A stretch of DNA of 64,000 nt from Clostridia bacterium (GTDB lineage Bacteria; Bacillota; Clostridia; Oscillospirales; Acutalibacteraceae). The stretch covers positions 1-64,000 of the forward strand of contig JAKSQP010000007.1 in assembly GCA_024404025.1 (NCBI GenBank), written 5' to 3'. Below, in pieces: positions 51,982 through 59,752 of the stretch; position 1 is the stretch's first letter; each line of letters begins with the position of its first letter. The notes under the pieces are model-generated. The model did not search any database. It was given only the letters and a program-made list of their open reading frames with translations, and was not told the DNA's origin. The translations under genes and the position numbers were made by a program.

Positions 51982-53327
51982 TTTTTCTGCGCCTCCTCTT
52001 TAAGAATTGATTTGGCAAGTCTCATGTGCTGAACGAGGGGCTTGCCTGCGGGGCACGCATAAGCGCAGCTTCCGCATTCCATGCAGACCGTAACTCCGAC
52101 CTTATTGAGCATTTCAATATCTTTTGCCTTAACGGCTCTGACAATATTTGTGGGCATAAGGCTCATCGGGCAGGCTGCAGCGCATCTGCCGCAGCGGATG
52201 CAGTCTTTTTCGGGTTTGAGAACGGCATCATCCTTTGCAAACGCAAGAATGGCATTGTTCTGCTTGAGGATCGGAAGATCCGTGCCGATGATCGAAAGAC
52301 CCATCATCGGTCCGCCGGTTATGATCTTGCAGGGCTCTTCCTTGAAGCCTCCGCAAAAATCAATGATTTCTCCGATGTTCGTTCCGACGGGAACTCTGAC
52401 ATTTTTAGGCTCGGCAATTGCGGAGCCGTCAACGGTAAGCGAACGGCTGACAAGAGGCTTGCCCGTTTTAAGGTATCTTGCAATGAACGCAACAGAGCCG
52501 ACATTCATAACAACGCATCCGACATCGGCGGGAAGCTTTCCGGGAGGAACCTGCCTGCCGGTTGCCGACTGAACCATCATCTTTTCAGCGCCCTGCGGAT
52601 ATTTTGATTCAAGGGTCATGAGTTTGACCTCATCATTGACATCGATCTCATTGTCTGCAATTCTCTTAAGCACTTTAAAGGCTTCGGGCTTGTTATCTTC
52701 AACCGCAATAATAACCTGCTTGAAGCCGAGAAGCTCTTTGAGAGTATAAACGCCTGAAAGAATATCCCATGAATTTTCAATGCACTCACGGTAGTCAACA
52801 GTTATGTAAGGCTCGCATTCTGCGGCATTGATAACAAGAGTGTCGATGTTCTTTTCGGGCGGGAAATTCAGCTTGACATGGGTCGGGAAGCCTGCGCCGC
52901 CGAGGCCGACAAGTCCGGATTCTCTGACCGCCTTGATGAGATCGTCTCTTGTTTCAACCTTCGGAGGCTTTATGCCCTCCCAGAGTCTCATTTCGCCGTC
53001 TGATTCAATAGTGACCGCCTGCGAAAGCATTCCGTTGGGCAGCTTGACATTGCCTACTTCAACAACCTTGCCCGAAACCGAAGCATGGATTGGAGCGCTG
53101 ACAAATTTGTCGCTGTCGCCGATAAGCTGACCGACCGCAACCTCGTCGCCGACCTTAACGACCGGCTCGCAGGGAGCGCCGATATGCATCGACATGGGAA
53201 TAACCACCTTTGACGGTGTGGGAATTCTGACAACTTCGGTTTCGGCGGTGTTTTTGCGATGGGGAACCTTTGCTCCGCCTCTGACCTTTTTGACCGCAGT
53301 CAGAACTCCGGCTATTTTTTTAGCCAT
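51978..53327 (-). CDS. rnfC: Rnf complex subunit C (NADH/FMN and Fe-S protein)
   Basis: A 449-aa cytosolic subunit that exchanges electrons with NAD. The nucleotide and FMN sites lie in the Complex-I-51K-like domain with GLVGLGGAGFPTHVKL and NAAECEPYITVDYRE. A SLBB-like domain follows. Two [4Fe-4S] motifs, CIRCGRCAAACP and CMECGSCAYACP, sit at the C-terminus. The short C-terminus ends in KSILKEEAQKK. AGGAGGAAG precedes the ATG; it is 18 bases behind the Gx transporter gene and first of the rnf genes proper. Confidence 0.97.
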   Translation of the reverse strand: MAKKIAGVLTAVKKVRGGAKVPHRKNTAETEVVRIPTPSKVVIPMSMHIGAPCEPVVKVGDEVAVGQLIGDSDKFVSAPIHASVSGKVVEVGNVKLPNGMLSQAVTIESDGEMRLWEGIKPPKVETRDDLIKAVRESGLVGLGGAGFPTHVKLNFPPEKNIDTLVINAAECEPYITVDYRECIENSWDILSGVYTLKELLGFKQVIIAVEDNKPEAFKVLKRIADNEIDVNDEVKLMTLESKYPQGAEKMMVQSATGRQVPPGKLPADVGCVVMNVGSVAFIARYLKTGKPLVSRSLTVDGSAIAEPKNVRVPVGTNIGEIIDFCGGFKEEPCKIITGGPMMGLSIIGTDLPILKQNNAILAFAKDDAVLKPEKDCIRCGRCAAACPMSLMPTNIVRAVKAKDIEMLNKVGVTVCMECGSCAYACPAGKPLVQHMRLAKSILKEEAQKK

Positions 53328-53345
53328 ATCTCTTCCTCCTAAATT

Positions 53346-53867
53346 TTATCTGAACAGATATTTTTTCTGTTTTTCAAGTGCAGGCATTACCGCTCTGAAG
53401 ATAACGCCCGTAACTGCACCCGTGAGCAGACCGAAGATGATCAGGGCCGGCGCATAATAAACTATTTTGCCCGTGCCGGTTATCAACGCCGCCGCCGCAA
53501 GCTGACCTGCATTGTGGCAGATGGCGCAAATCATCGAAATGCCCATTAATCCGAGCTTTTCCTTTGCGGTTTTCAGAAGCAGCCACATCGCCGCCGCCGA
53601 AAGAATTCCTCCGGAAAGGCTCATCAGAGAGGCCGTAAAACCCCTCGTTATGAATGCAAATGCACCTTTTATAACTGCTACGGTTAGCGCCCAGGGAAGC
53701 CCGAGGCTGCCTGCCGCAAACATTGTTATTATGTTTGAAAATCCGGGTTTCGCACCCGGCGGAAGCATAGGCATCGGCGGAAGCTGCCCTTCAAGGAAGC
53801 TCAGCGCCAGCGCCTGCGCGCACAGTATCGCCGCAAGAGCGATTTTGAATGCCGGATTCTTTTTCAT
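53346..53867 (-). CDS. Gx transporter family protein (formerly heptaprenyl diphosphate synthase component I)
   Basis: A 173-aa membrane protein with five or six hydrophobic helices. PPMPMLPPGAKPGFSNIITM and LGLPWALTVAVIKG are typical of the family, which is ECF-transporter S-component-like. The substrate is unknown. It commonly accompanies NusG_II, ApbE and Rnf or other flavinylated systems, which suggests a link to flavin or quinone supply, though that is inference. The ATG at 53867 lies 1 base after the stop of the previous gene (TGATATG) with no clear ribosome site, so reinitiation is likely. Confidence 0.87.
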   Translation of the reverse strand: MKKNPAFKIALAAILCAQALALSFLEGQLPPMPMLPPGAKPGFSNIITMFAAGSLGLPWALTVAVIKGAFAFITRGFTASLMSLSGGILSAAAMWLLLKTAKEKLGLMGISMICAICHNAGQLAAAALITGTGKIVYYAPALIIFGLLTGAVTGVIFRAVMPALEKQKKYLFR

Positions 53868-53868
53868 A

Positions 53869-54243
53869 TCAATAGGTAACGGCATCAACATCCGCTCCGA
53901 GAACGGTTATGACCGTTTTCGCAGGCAGACAGACCGCCGTATCTCCCTTTCGGGTAAGTTTTCCGCTTGCAACGCAGAGCCTGTCGGGGCATTCGGCATC
54001 TTCAAAAAAAATTGCTCCGTTTTCTGCCTTTATAATGACCTTCGGCTCTGTATCGGGCGTTATTATCAGTTCTTCGCCGAGCGATGAAAGCTCAACCGTT
54101 TCAATAACCTCGCCGGCAACTCTTATCTCGGCAGCAAGCTTTTTTTCATCTCCCCGTGAATTGAAAAAGAAGATTGCCGCCGCAAGAAGCGCCGCAATGC
54201 CGATAACGGCAATATCACCTTTTCTGAATAGCTTTTTATCCAT
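53869..54243 (-). CDS. NusG domain II-containing protein
   Basis: A 124-aa protein with one N-terminal transmembrane helix (about residues 10-28) and an outside NusG_II beta domain. The conserved motif ECPDRLCVASG carries two cysteines. Despite the name it has no transcription role that can be seen; the family is exported and often sits with Rnf and ApbE. The ATG at 54243 (after GCGGAG) is preferred to a GTG 6 bases upstream. It begins 2 bases after the apbE stop. Confidence 0.87.
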   Translation of the reverse strand: MDKKLFRKGDIAVIGIAALLAAAIFFFNSRGDEKKLAAEIRVAGEVIETVELSSLGEELIITPDTEPKVIIKAENGAIFFEDAECPDRLCVASGKLTRKGDTAVCLPAKTVITVLGADVDAVTY

Positions 54244-54245
54244 AT

Positions 54246-55244
54246 TCACTCCGCAAAGGAATAACTGTTGTCTGTTAATTTAACGGAATCTTTTATCCCG
54301 TCTGATACGGTCACTTTTTTATCCGAATCAACAAAAATGACCTCGCATCCGTATTTCTCTGCAAACTTCATTCCCTTTTCAGCGCCGAGCACGAAGCAGG
54401 CTGTTGAAAGAGCATCGCTTGCAAGTCCGTTATCCGAAACCACCGTCACGCTCACCAATTCGTTCTGAACGGGATAACCCGTTTCGGGGTTGAGAATGTG
54501 ATGATAGATTTTTCCGTTTTCTTCAAAATTCTGTTCATAGCTTCCCGAAGTTGAAACGAAGGCGGCAGGAGTTGAAACGGTCATAATGTAGCTGCCGGGG
54601 TTGCCCTCGGGGTTTCGGATTCCGACGGTGAAATCCTTTTCGCCGTAAAGAAGAATGCTTCCGCCCACGCTGACAACGGCATTTTTGATTTTCATCGAGT
54701 TCAAAAGCGATTTTATTTCGTCAAGGGCGATTCCTTTTCCGGCTGCGCCGAAATCAATAACCGCTCCGTTTGCCGCAATTTCATCGCCGTTTATTGAAAT
54801 TTTTCCGGCTCCGGATTTTTTAAGAGCCGCTTTTATCTCGGCATCGGCGGGCAGATGAGGTTCATTGCCGAAGCCCCACAGATCGCTGACCGAACCGAGC
54901 GCAAAATCGAATGCACCTTCTGATGCTTCATAAATTCCGAGCATATCGGAAATATATCTCCTCATCCCTTCGCTCATTTTTCCGCCGCCGGAATTGATGG
55001 CGGAAATTTCCGATTCTTCGCTCTGGCGGGAAAGCACTCCGGAATCAAGATTATTCACAAGCTTCTGAATTTCTTCGCACGCCGCCGGCGAATCCTTTCC
55101 CTCGGCAGACACGGTTATATATGTGTTCATCGAAAAAAAATCAACGCTTGTTTTCTTCGGCAAAATCGCAGAATAAACGGCGATCGCAAGGCACAAAAGA
55201 GATGCGGCGGAAACGGCAATTATAATTGATTTTTTCTTTTTCAC
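54246..55244 (-). CDS. apbE: FAD:protein FMN transferase ApbE (GTG start)
   Basis: A 332-aa exported enzyme that attaches FMN from FAD to Thr in target proteins. Residues 1-27 form a membrane anchor or signal. Core motifs are MNTYITV near the start, DFGAAGKGIALDEI, HHILNPETGYPVQ and ASDALSTACFVLGAEKG (Mg-binding Asp). Expected targets in the same operon are RnfG and RnfD. A GTG start at 55244 follows GGCGGTGA. It is the first gene of the operon, about 25 bases from the predicted transcription start. Confidence 0.95.
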   Translation of the reverse strand: MKKKKSIIIAVSAASLLCLAIAVYSAILPKKTSVDFFSMNTYITVSAEGKDSPAACEEIQKLVNNLDSGVLSRQSEESEISAINSGGGKMSEGMRRYISDMLGIYEASEGAFDFALGSVSDLWGFGNEPHLPADAEIKAALKKSGAGKISINGDEIAANGAVIDFGAAGKGIALDEIKSLLNSMKIKNAVVSVGGSILLYGEKDFTVGIRNPEGNPGSYIMTVSTPAAFVSTSGSYEQNFEENGKIYHHILNPETGYPVQNELVSVTVVSDNGLASDALSTACFVLGAEKGMKFAEKYGCEVIFVDSDKKVTVSDGIKDSVKLTDNSYSFAE

Positions 55245-55276
55245 CGATTCACCGCCTATTATAATAATACATTATG

Positions 55277-55305
55277 ATTTTACAACTTTTTATATAAAAA
55301 TTCAA
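55277..55305 (-). promoter_or_regulatory. Promoter of the apbE-rnf operon
   Basis: On the minus strand TTGAAT (55300-55305), 17 bases, TAAAAT (55277-55282), in a very AT-rich stretch. No obvious operator dyad is seen. The 211-base gap up to 55455 holds nothing else that I recognise. Confidence 0.65.
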
Positions 55306-55455
55306 TGTTTTTTTTATATTTATTATAAATATTTATTGCTTTTTCTTATATTTGCCAAAAAGAATTTACCGCCGTCGCCGGAAAATCCGGGACAGCGGTA
55401 AAGGGATCTCATATCGCAGAACGCTGCGAAGCCGTTTAATTTGTCAGAGCTTAAT

Positions 55456-55584
55456 TCAGCATCCGCAGCCGCAGCCGCCGTTGTTGAGAGGAGTTGCTCC
55501 GCAGCCGCAGCCGTCGTTGCCGTTGTTGCAGAAGAGGAGAATAAGGATGATGAAAAGGATCCAGTTGTTATTGCATCCGCACAT
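55456..55584 (-). CDS. Cysteine-rich 42-aa single-span membrane peptide
   Basis: A short protein: a CGCNNN head, one hydrophobic span (WILFIILILLF), then CNNGNDGCGCG and a final NNGGCGCGC tail, nine Cys in all. GGAGGTC lies 6 bases before the ATG at 55584. In size and layout it recalls YjcZ-type sporulation peptides, but the sequence is not a clear match. The upstream region (minus strand) contains CATAGAATG, which resembles a mother-cell sigma -10, a weak hint. It is not part of the rnf or sigma operons by spacing (77 bases from the one, 211 from the other). Confidence 0.65.
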   Translation of the reverse strand: MCGCNNNWILFIILILLFCNNGNDGCGCGATPLNNGGCGCGC

Positions 55585-55661
55585 AAAAATGACCTCCGAA
55601 TTTGATGTAAAGTGGCTTTCAACCGCTTTCAATGTCATTCTATGCCCGTGCAAAAAGTGTG

Positions 55662-55952
55662 TTACTGATTTTTTTCGGCATCTCTGAACGATTCAAACTC
55701 GCTCATATTTTCAAAGGCCGGGTCTATACACATTCCCTCCCAGAGAGTATCAATATCCTTTAAATTATGCGGAAACCAATAGACAACGATTTCCTGAAAC
55801 TTAAAATCATTATAAAAGAACCTGTTCCACTTGACTATTTTATATGTCAGCGCCTGATATGCTTTTGTTCCGCCGTCTTCGTATGTGCCGCACGGAATCG
55901 GAACAAAGAGAATCAGCAATATAATTACGGCAATGATAATTTTCTTTTTCAT
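55662..55952 (-). CDS. Small exported protein sharing a head domain with the 56895 gene
   Basis: A 96-aa protein with an N-terminal membrane anchor (KKKIIIAVIILLILFV) followed by PIPCGTYEDGGTKAYQALTY and KIVKWNR. The same block occurs in the 425-aa protein of this operon as PVPKGSYDDGGTKVYEALTY and KLVKWNR. The rest (YWFPHNLKDIDTLWEGMCID) also mirrors its partner's IDELWLEINPD. It is thus a shortened paralog, last in the sigma operon, 1 base behind the DUF4349 gene. The function is unknown. Confidence 0.8.
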   Translation of the reverse strand: MKKKIIIAVIILLILFVPIPCGTYEDGGTKAYQALTYKIVKWNRFFYNDFKFQEIVVYWFPHNLKDIDTLWEGMCIDPAFENMSEFESFRDAEKNQ

Positions 55953-55953
55953 A

Positions 55954-56892
55954 TTATTCTTTTCCCGAAACGGCAGCCTTTTTTGCTTTGCGCTTTTTGA
56001 TTTTCTTTCTGATTATTATAACCGCAATCACGATAACAACCGCAAGAGGAAGAAGAACGGGAATTCCGCCGATAAACCAAACAACGAAAGAGCGGAAGAA
56101 CTCAACAAGAGAATCCCAGGATTCGAGGAATCTGTTTTTGATTTCAACGCCGAGAGAGGTTTCCTCCTGCGTAACTCTCTGAACTTCGCTGATGTCGATG
56201 CTGACCGTGCTGTAACTTACTCTGTTTTCAAGCACACGAAGCCTTGCCGAATAGCTTTCGATTTCATAATTGACCTGCGTCAGCCTTTCACGAACGGAAA
56301 TTATATCGGCAACATTATTCGCTTTTTTGAGAATTTCAAGCAGGCTGTCTCTTTCTGCCGTGCAGGCCTTGATCCTGCTTTCAACATCAACATATTCCAT
56401 TGTGACATTTTCAACATTTTCGGATTTTGAGGTGACCTTGCCCTTTTCTTCGGTGCCTTCAAGAAAAGCATCAAGCTTATCTGCGGGAATTCTGAAGGTT
56501 ATTGATGCAAAACGGTTTTCGTTATAGTTATAATATCCGTTTGAGCTGGTTTCCGAGGTTTCGATATAGCCGCCGTTTGCCGCCGCAGACGCTTTGAGAG
56601 AAGCGATGCAGGCGGTGAATTCTTTTGTTTCAATGCGCATTGTGACGGTTTTAACGAGCTTTTCGCTCATCGCTTCGGCATCCGCCGTTTGGGCAGATGC
56701 ATCGGCTGTAATTGAATATTTGCTGACCTTTCCTCCCTCTGCCGTTTCAACTGCAGCAGGTTCGGCGGGTTTGCCGTTTGCTTCGCCGACTGCATAATCA
56801 AACATTGCTTTATCTTTGCTCTTTGCTCCGCAGGAAGCAAAAATTCCGAGAAGCAGAAATGTGCAGACGATAACTGCGAGAATTTTTTTCAT
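55954..56892 (-). CDS. DUF4349 lipoprotein
   Basis: A 312-aa lipoprotein (lipobox ending FASC at about residue 21) with a DUF4349 domain: VTMRIETKEFTACIASLKA, ANGGYIETSE, a coiled coil in the middle (ACTAERDSLLEILKKANN, NYEIESYSARLRVLEN), and a C-terminal transmembrane helix (about 275-295) with a basic tail (KKIKKRKAKKAA). DUF4349 proteins are envelope proteins of unknown role, often near sigma/anti-sigma pairs. It lies 2 bases behind the 425-aa gene in the same operon. Confidence 0.9.
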   Translation of the reverse strand: MKKILAVIVCTFLLLGIFASCGAKSKDKAMFDYAVGEANGKPAEPAAVETAEGGKVSKYSITADASAQTADAEAMSEKLVKTVTMRIETKEFTACIASLKASAAANGGYIETSETSSNGYYNYNENRFASITFRIPADKLDAFLEGTEEKGKVTSKSENVENVTMEYVDVESRIKACTAERDSLLEILKKANNVADIISVRERLTQVNYEIESYSARLRVLENRVSYSTVSIDISEVQRVTQEETSLGVEIKNRFLESWDSLVEFFRSFVVWFIGGIPVLLPLAVVIVIAVIIIRKKIKKRKAKKAAVSGKE

Positions 56893-56894
56893 AT

Positions 56895-58172
56895 TCAGTC
56901 CTCCGTTATATTAATATTTATTTTGCCCGAAAGAATCGGGTCGGTTTTTTCAACTTCAAAAATGATATGCCAAAACGCCATATCGCAGGTGCATACCTCC
57001 GGGGTGACCTTTTCGATATTGAGCGAGTCGCCGTTTATTGAAGCGTTTTTATATGAAATCGAGCCGCTTCCCTCGCTTGTTACGGCAAAAACCAATGCGT
57101 TATTTTCAAAATAAGCATCATCATATTTCTTTATTGCTTCGTCAAACGAAATGCCGTTTATTTTTCCCGAAAAGTCCCATACGGTTTTATTATCATTATA
57201 ATATCTATCAAGCTCCGTCTTGCTCTTTATCACAGCGGCATAAGGGAATGCCGTTTTGGTCTGATCGCTGCGGCCTGACCTGATATATTGAACTTTGCCG
57301 ACGGAATTATTTGAATATACGGTTTTCGAGGGCTCGGTTGGATTCTCGCTTGATTTAATTGTTGAGCCCTGCCTGCCGTTTTCTTCGGCAAAATATCCCG
57401 AAAGGATCTCATCGAATTTTTCTCTTTTTTCTTTCGGAACGCTGTTTATACTTGTATAACCGATTTCACCTGTTCCGGCATCATAATAAATGATTTCACC
57501 TGTGCCGAACGGATTTTCACGGCAATAAATTGTATAAACCTTATTTCCTCCGAATTCCGCCACCTGATTTTCTGTCATCTGAAATTCATCAATAACCACT
57601 CTGATATATTCCGAGTCCTCTTCGCTCATATAAACCTTCGTGCCGTTATGCTCAATCTTGATCCGTTCGCTGAAATTTTCTGCTTTTCCGAGGTTTTTAA
57701 CAGAAAAAACATTATCAATCATTGCGGGATAAACTTCGGCTATCATGCCGTCATATTCGATTTCGATTCTGTCGCCCGATTCGATTTCAATGCCGTCTGC
57801 CGCCGATTTCGGAATATAAATTTTATCCGCCGAATTTCTCTCGTTCGTACCCTCGGCAGGCTCAACAAGAATGTACGATTTATCAACTTCGGCTACTGTT
57901 GCAGTAAAAACGGAAGCTTCTTTGCCGGCATCCGGATTGATTTCGAGCCATAATTCATCAATGCTCTTGTTTTTATCCTCTCCGAAATAAATCCGGCTTG
58001 AGTTATAGCAGAGGTCGCCTTCATAGAGTCTGTTCCATTTTACAAGCTTGTAGGTCAGGGCTTCATAAACCTTTGTGCCGCCGTCATCATAGCTTCCTTT
58101 GGGAACCGGCACAAAAAGAACTGCCGCAACAACAAGAGCAATTGCAGATATAATTATTATTTTCTTTTTCAT
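56895..58172 (-). CDS. Exported multi-domain protein of the sigma operon, unknown
   Basis: A 425-aa protein with an N-terminal anchor, the DDGGTKVYEALTY head shared with the 96-aa neighbour (residues 25-80), a DUF3221-like beta domain (about 82-165, VFTATVAEVDKSYILVEP), a middle beta domain (about 170-270) and a C-terminal domain (about 300-425) with AFPYAAVIKSKTELDRYY, FENNALVFAV and CTCDMAFWHIIFEV. The start at 58172 gives 8 bases from GAGGT; an ATG two codons earlier is only 2 bases from it. It lies 11 bases behind the anti-sigma gene. No enzyme motif is seen; it may be a sensor or substrate-binding protein. Confidence 0.75.
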   Translation of the reverse strand: MKKKIIIISAIALVVAAVLFVPVPKGSYDDGGTKVYEALTYKLVKWNRLYEGDLCYNSSRIYFGEDKNKSIDELWLEINPDAGKEASVFTATVAEVDKSYILVEPAEGTNERNSADKIYIPKSAADGIEIESGDRIEIEYDGMIAEVYPAMIDNVFSVKNLGKAENFSERIKIEHNGTKVYMSEEDSEYIRVVIDEFQMTENQVAEFGGNKVYTIYCRENPFGTGEIIYYDAGTGEIGYTSINSVPKEKREKFDEILSGYFAEENGRQGSTIKSSENPTEPSKTVYSNNSVGKVQYIRSGRSDQTKTAFPYAAVIKSKTELDRYYNDNKTVWDFSGKINGISFDEAIKKYDDAYFENNALVFAVTSEGSGSISYKNASINGDSLNIEKVTPEVCTCDMAFWHIIFEVEKTDPILSGKININITED

Positions 58173-58183
58173 ATTCATTTACC

Positions 58184-59146
58184 TCACGGGATATAAACCG
58201 CCAAATCGGTGAAGAAGAATTCGTACGGATTCTCCAATCCTTCCATATAATGCGAAACATCATTGCCCACCGAGCTGAAATATGATCCGTCCGGCGCAAT
58301 GATTATTTCGGCATTCGCCGCCCAGACAAAAATCAGCTTTTCGCCTTTATGGGCAATCAGTTTTTTGTTGAATGAATCAAACCACGGTGCGCCGAACGCA
58401 ATTGAATCCGTCACCTTTCCGTTTTCCTTAATGAGAGTAATAATTGCAATCAGTTTGTTTCCGTTATATACGAGATAATCCCTGAAATTTTCTTTAAGCT
58501 CAAGAGGCTTGCCCTCTGCCCCGTTATAATTGAGATGATAATACCCTTTTTCGGAAAAGCGGATATTATCTGCGGCTACTCCGCTTGAAGAAAGTGAACT
58601 GCCGATAGTTTCTTTATTCTTTTCGAGATATAAACCGGCTTCTTCATCAGTCAGCCTTTCGCCCGTCACATCAAGCTTTTCGCTTGCGGAATAAGCAGGT
58701 CTCAACGGAACAAAGAATCCGCCGTAATGGGCTTCGCCGGCACTTTTATTATCTTCGGTTTTGGCTTTTGATTCGGCCGATATGCTTTTCTCGCTCGAAT
58801 TTTCAGCCTGCGCAACCTCGTTGGTCGAAAATTCCGCCGCTCCCTCTCCCGTTTCCTGTGCCGCTTCTTCTGCGGGAACGCTCATAACTTCGTCTTCGCT
58901 GTAAGAAAATTCATTGCTTTCCGCCTTATCATGACTGACCATTCCCATTTTGGGCATAAAATACGGCGCAGCCACAGCCGCTGTTATCACAATGGCAAAA
59001 ACTGCGGCAGCGGCGGCAATCGCTCTGCCGTATTTTCTTTTCGGCTTTTTGTAATTTTTGCAGGCGGAGAGAATTTCGGCTTTTTCATCGTCTGAAAGCT
59101 TTATTCTCTTTGCCGCAGATTTTATTTTTTCAGATTCAAAATTCAT
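58184..59146 (-). CDS. Anti-sigma factor-like transmembrane protein
   Basis: A 320-aa single-span protein. Residues 1-38 are cytosolic and charged (IKLSDDEKAEILSACKNY), as expected for a sigma-binding segment. The transmembrane helix is about 41-62 (AIAAAAAVFAIVITAAVAA). The outside part has an acidic Ser/Glu-rich stretch (about 78-145) and then a folded domain. No zinc-type HxxxCxxC anti-sigma motif is seen, so the role rests on context: its ATG overlaps the sigma-factor stop by 4 bases. It precedes three envelope-protein genes of the same operon. Confidence 0.75.
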   Translation of the reverse strand: MNFESEKIKSAAKRIKLSDDEKAEILSACKNYKKPKRKYGRAIAAAAAVFAIVITAAVAAPYFMPKMGMVSHDKAESNEFSYSEDEVMSVPAEEAAQETGEGAAEFSTNEVAQAENSSEKSISAESKAKTEDNKSAGEAHYGGFFVPLRPAYSASEKLDVTGERLTDEEAGLYLEKNKETIGSSLSSSGVAADNIRFSEKGYYHLNYNGAEGKPLELKENFRDYLVYNGNKLIAIITLIKENGKVTDSIAFGAPWFDSFNKKLIAHKGEKLIFVWAANAEIIIAPDGSYFSSVGNDVSHYMEGLENPYEFFFTDLAVYIP

Positions 59147-59631
59147 CTTCCCAGCTCCTTTTCATAAAGCTCTCTCAATGCTTCTCTGCCTCGCTGAAGA
59201 CGCTTCTTGACCGCCGCTTCGGTTATTCCGAGCAGCCTTGAAATTTCGTTGATTTTATATTCTTCAACATAATGAAGATGCATCACAGCTCTGTATTTTT
59301 CATCGAGCATCATAAGCAGAGAGAGAATCTGCGCATCATTCTCATCTGCGGCTATGTCGCTCACTTCTTCGAGGCTGAACAAGCTTCTCCTTTTTGAAAG
59401 CCGGAGCATATCCTTGCATATATTGGCGGCAACCCTTATGAGCCACGCCTTTTCATATTCTTCGCTTGTGAATTCCGGAGCCTTCTGAATATATTTCAGG
59501 AAGCATTCCTGAACTGCATCCTTTGCGTCTTCACGGTTTCGCAGCATAACGGAGCAAAGGGACATCAGGCTGTCGCCGTGCTTTTCTATTGCCGCTTCAA
59601 CATCCCCGTGAAGCTTTATTATTTCAGCCAT
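59143..59631 (-). CDS. ECF-type RNA polymerase sigma factor
   Basis: A 162-aa sigma-70 family protein of extracytoplasmic-function size, with region 2 (ECFLKYIQKAPEFTSEEYEK, WLIRVAANICKDMLR) and region 4 with a helix-turn-helix (YKINEISRLLGITEAAVKKR). There is no region 1 or 3. It should direct RNA polymerase to envelope-response promoters. GGAGGAG lies before the ATG at 59631. The promoter upstream (59664-59692) is of ECF type, so autoregulation is likely. It is followed without gap by the anti-sigma-like gene. Confidence 0.95.
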   Translation of the reverse strand: MAEIIKLHGDVEAAIEKHGDSLMSLCSVMLRNREDAKDAVQECFLKYIQKAPEFTSEEYEKAWLIRVAANICKDMLRLSKRRSLFSLEEVSDIAADENDAQILSLLMMLDEKYRAVMHLHYVEEYKINEISRLLGITEAAVKKRLQRGREALRELYEKELGR

Positions 59632-59663
59632 AAGGCTCCTCCTTTCCGTGTGTTTTCACTTTA

Positions 59664-59692
59664 TATACGAATTGAAGATACGAAAGGTGACA
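59664..59692 (-). promoter_or_regulatory. ECF-type promoter of the sigma operon
   Basis: On the minus strand TGTCACC (59686-59692) and CGTATA (59664-59669) are separated by 16 bases. CGT-type -10 boxes and 16-base spacing are the hallmark of ECF sigma promoters. It is 33 bases from the sigma ATG. A vegetative promoter is not evident there. Confidence 0.6.
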
Positions 59693-59700
59693 AAATTTTA

Positions 59701-59738
59701 AAAGAAAAAAATCCACCCCGCCCGATGGCAGAGTGGAT
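59701..59738 (-). terminator. Terminator of the efp / CD1247-type unit
   Basis: On the minus strand ATCCAC..GTGGAT with an inner GCC/GGC pairing forms a stem (59711-59738) followed by TTTTTTCTTT. It lies 15 bases past the stop at 59753 and isolates the sigma operon's promoter. Confidence 0.7.
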
Positions 59739-59752
59739 AAAAATCCGACAAA

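Noticed and set aside
48250..53327. Na-translocating NADH:quinone reductase (Nqr)
   Set aside because: RnfB with its multi-cluster ferredoxin domains and RnfC with two C-terminal 4Fe-4S motifs are present, and there is no NqrF; gene order CDGEAB is typical of Rnf.
53869..54243. Transcription factor NusG
   Set aside because: Only the domain II fold is present, behind a membrane anchor; the NGN and KOW domains of NusG are absent.
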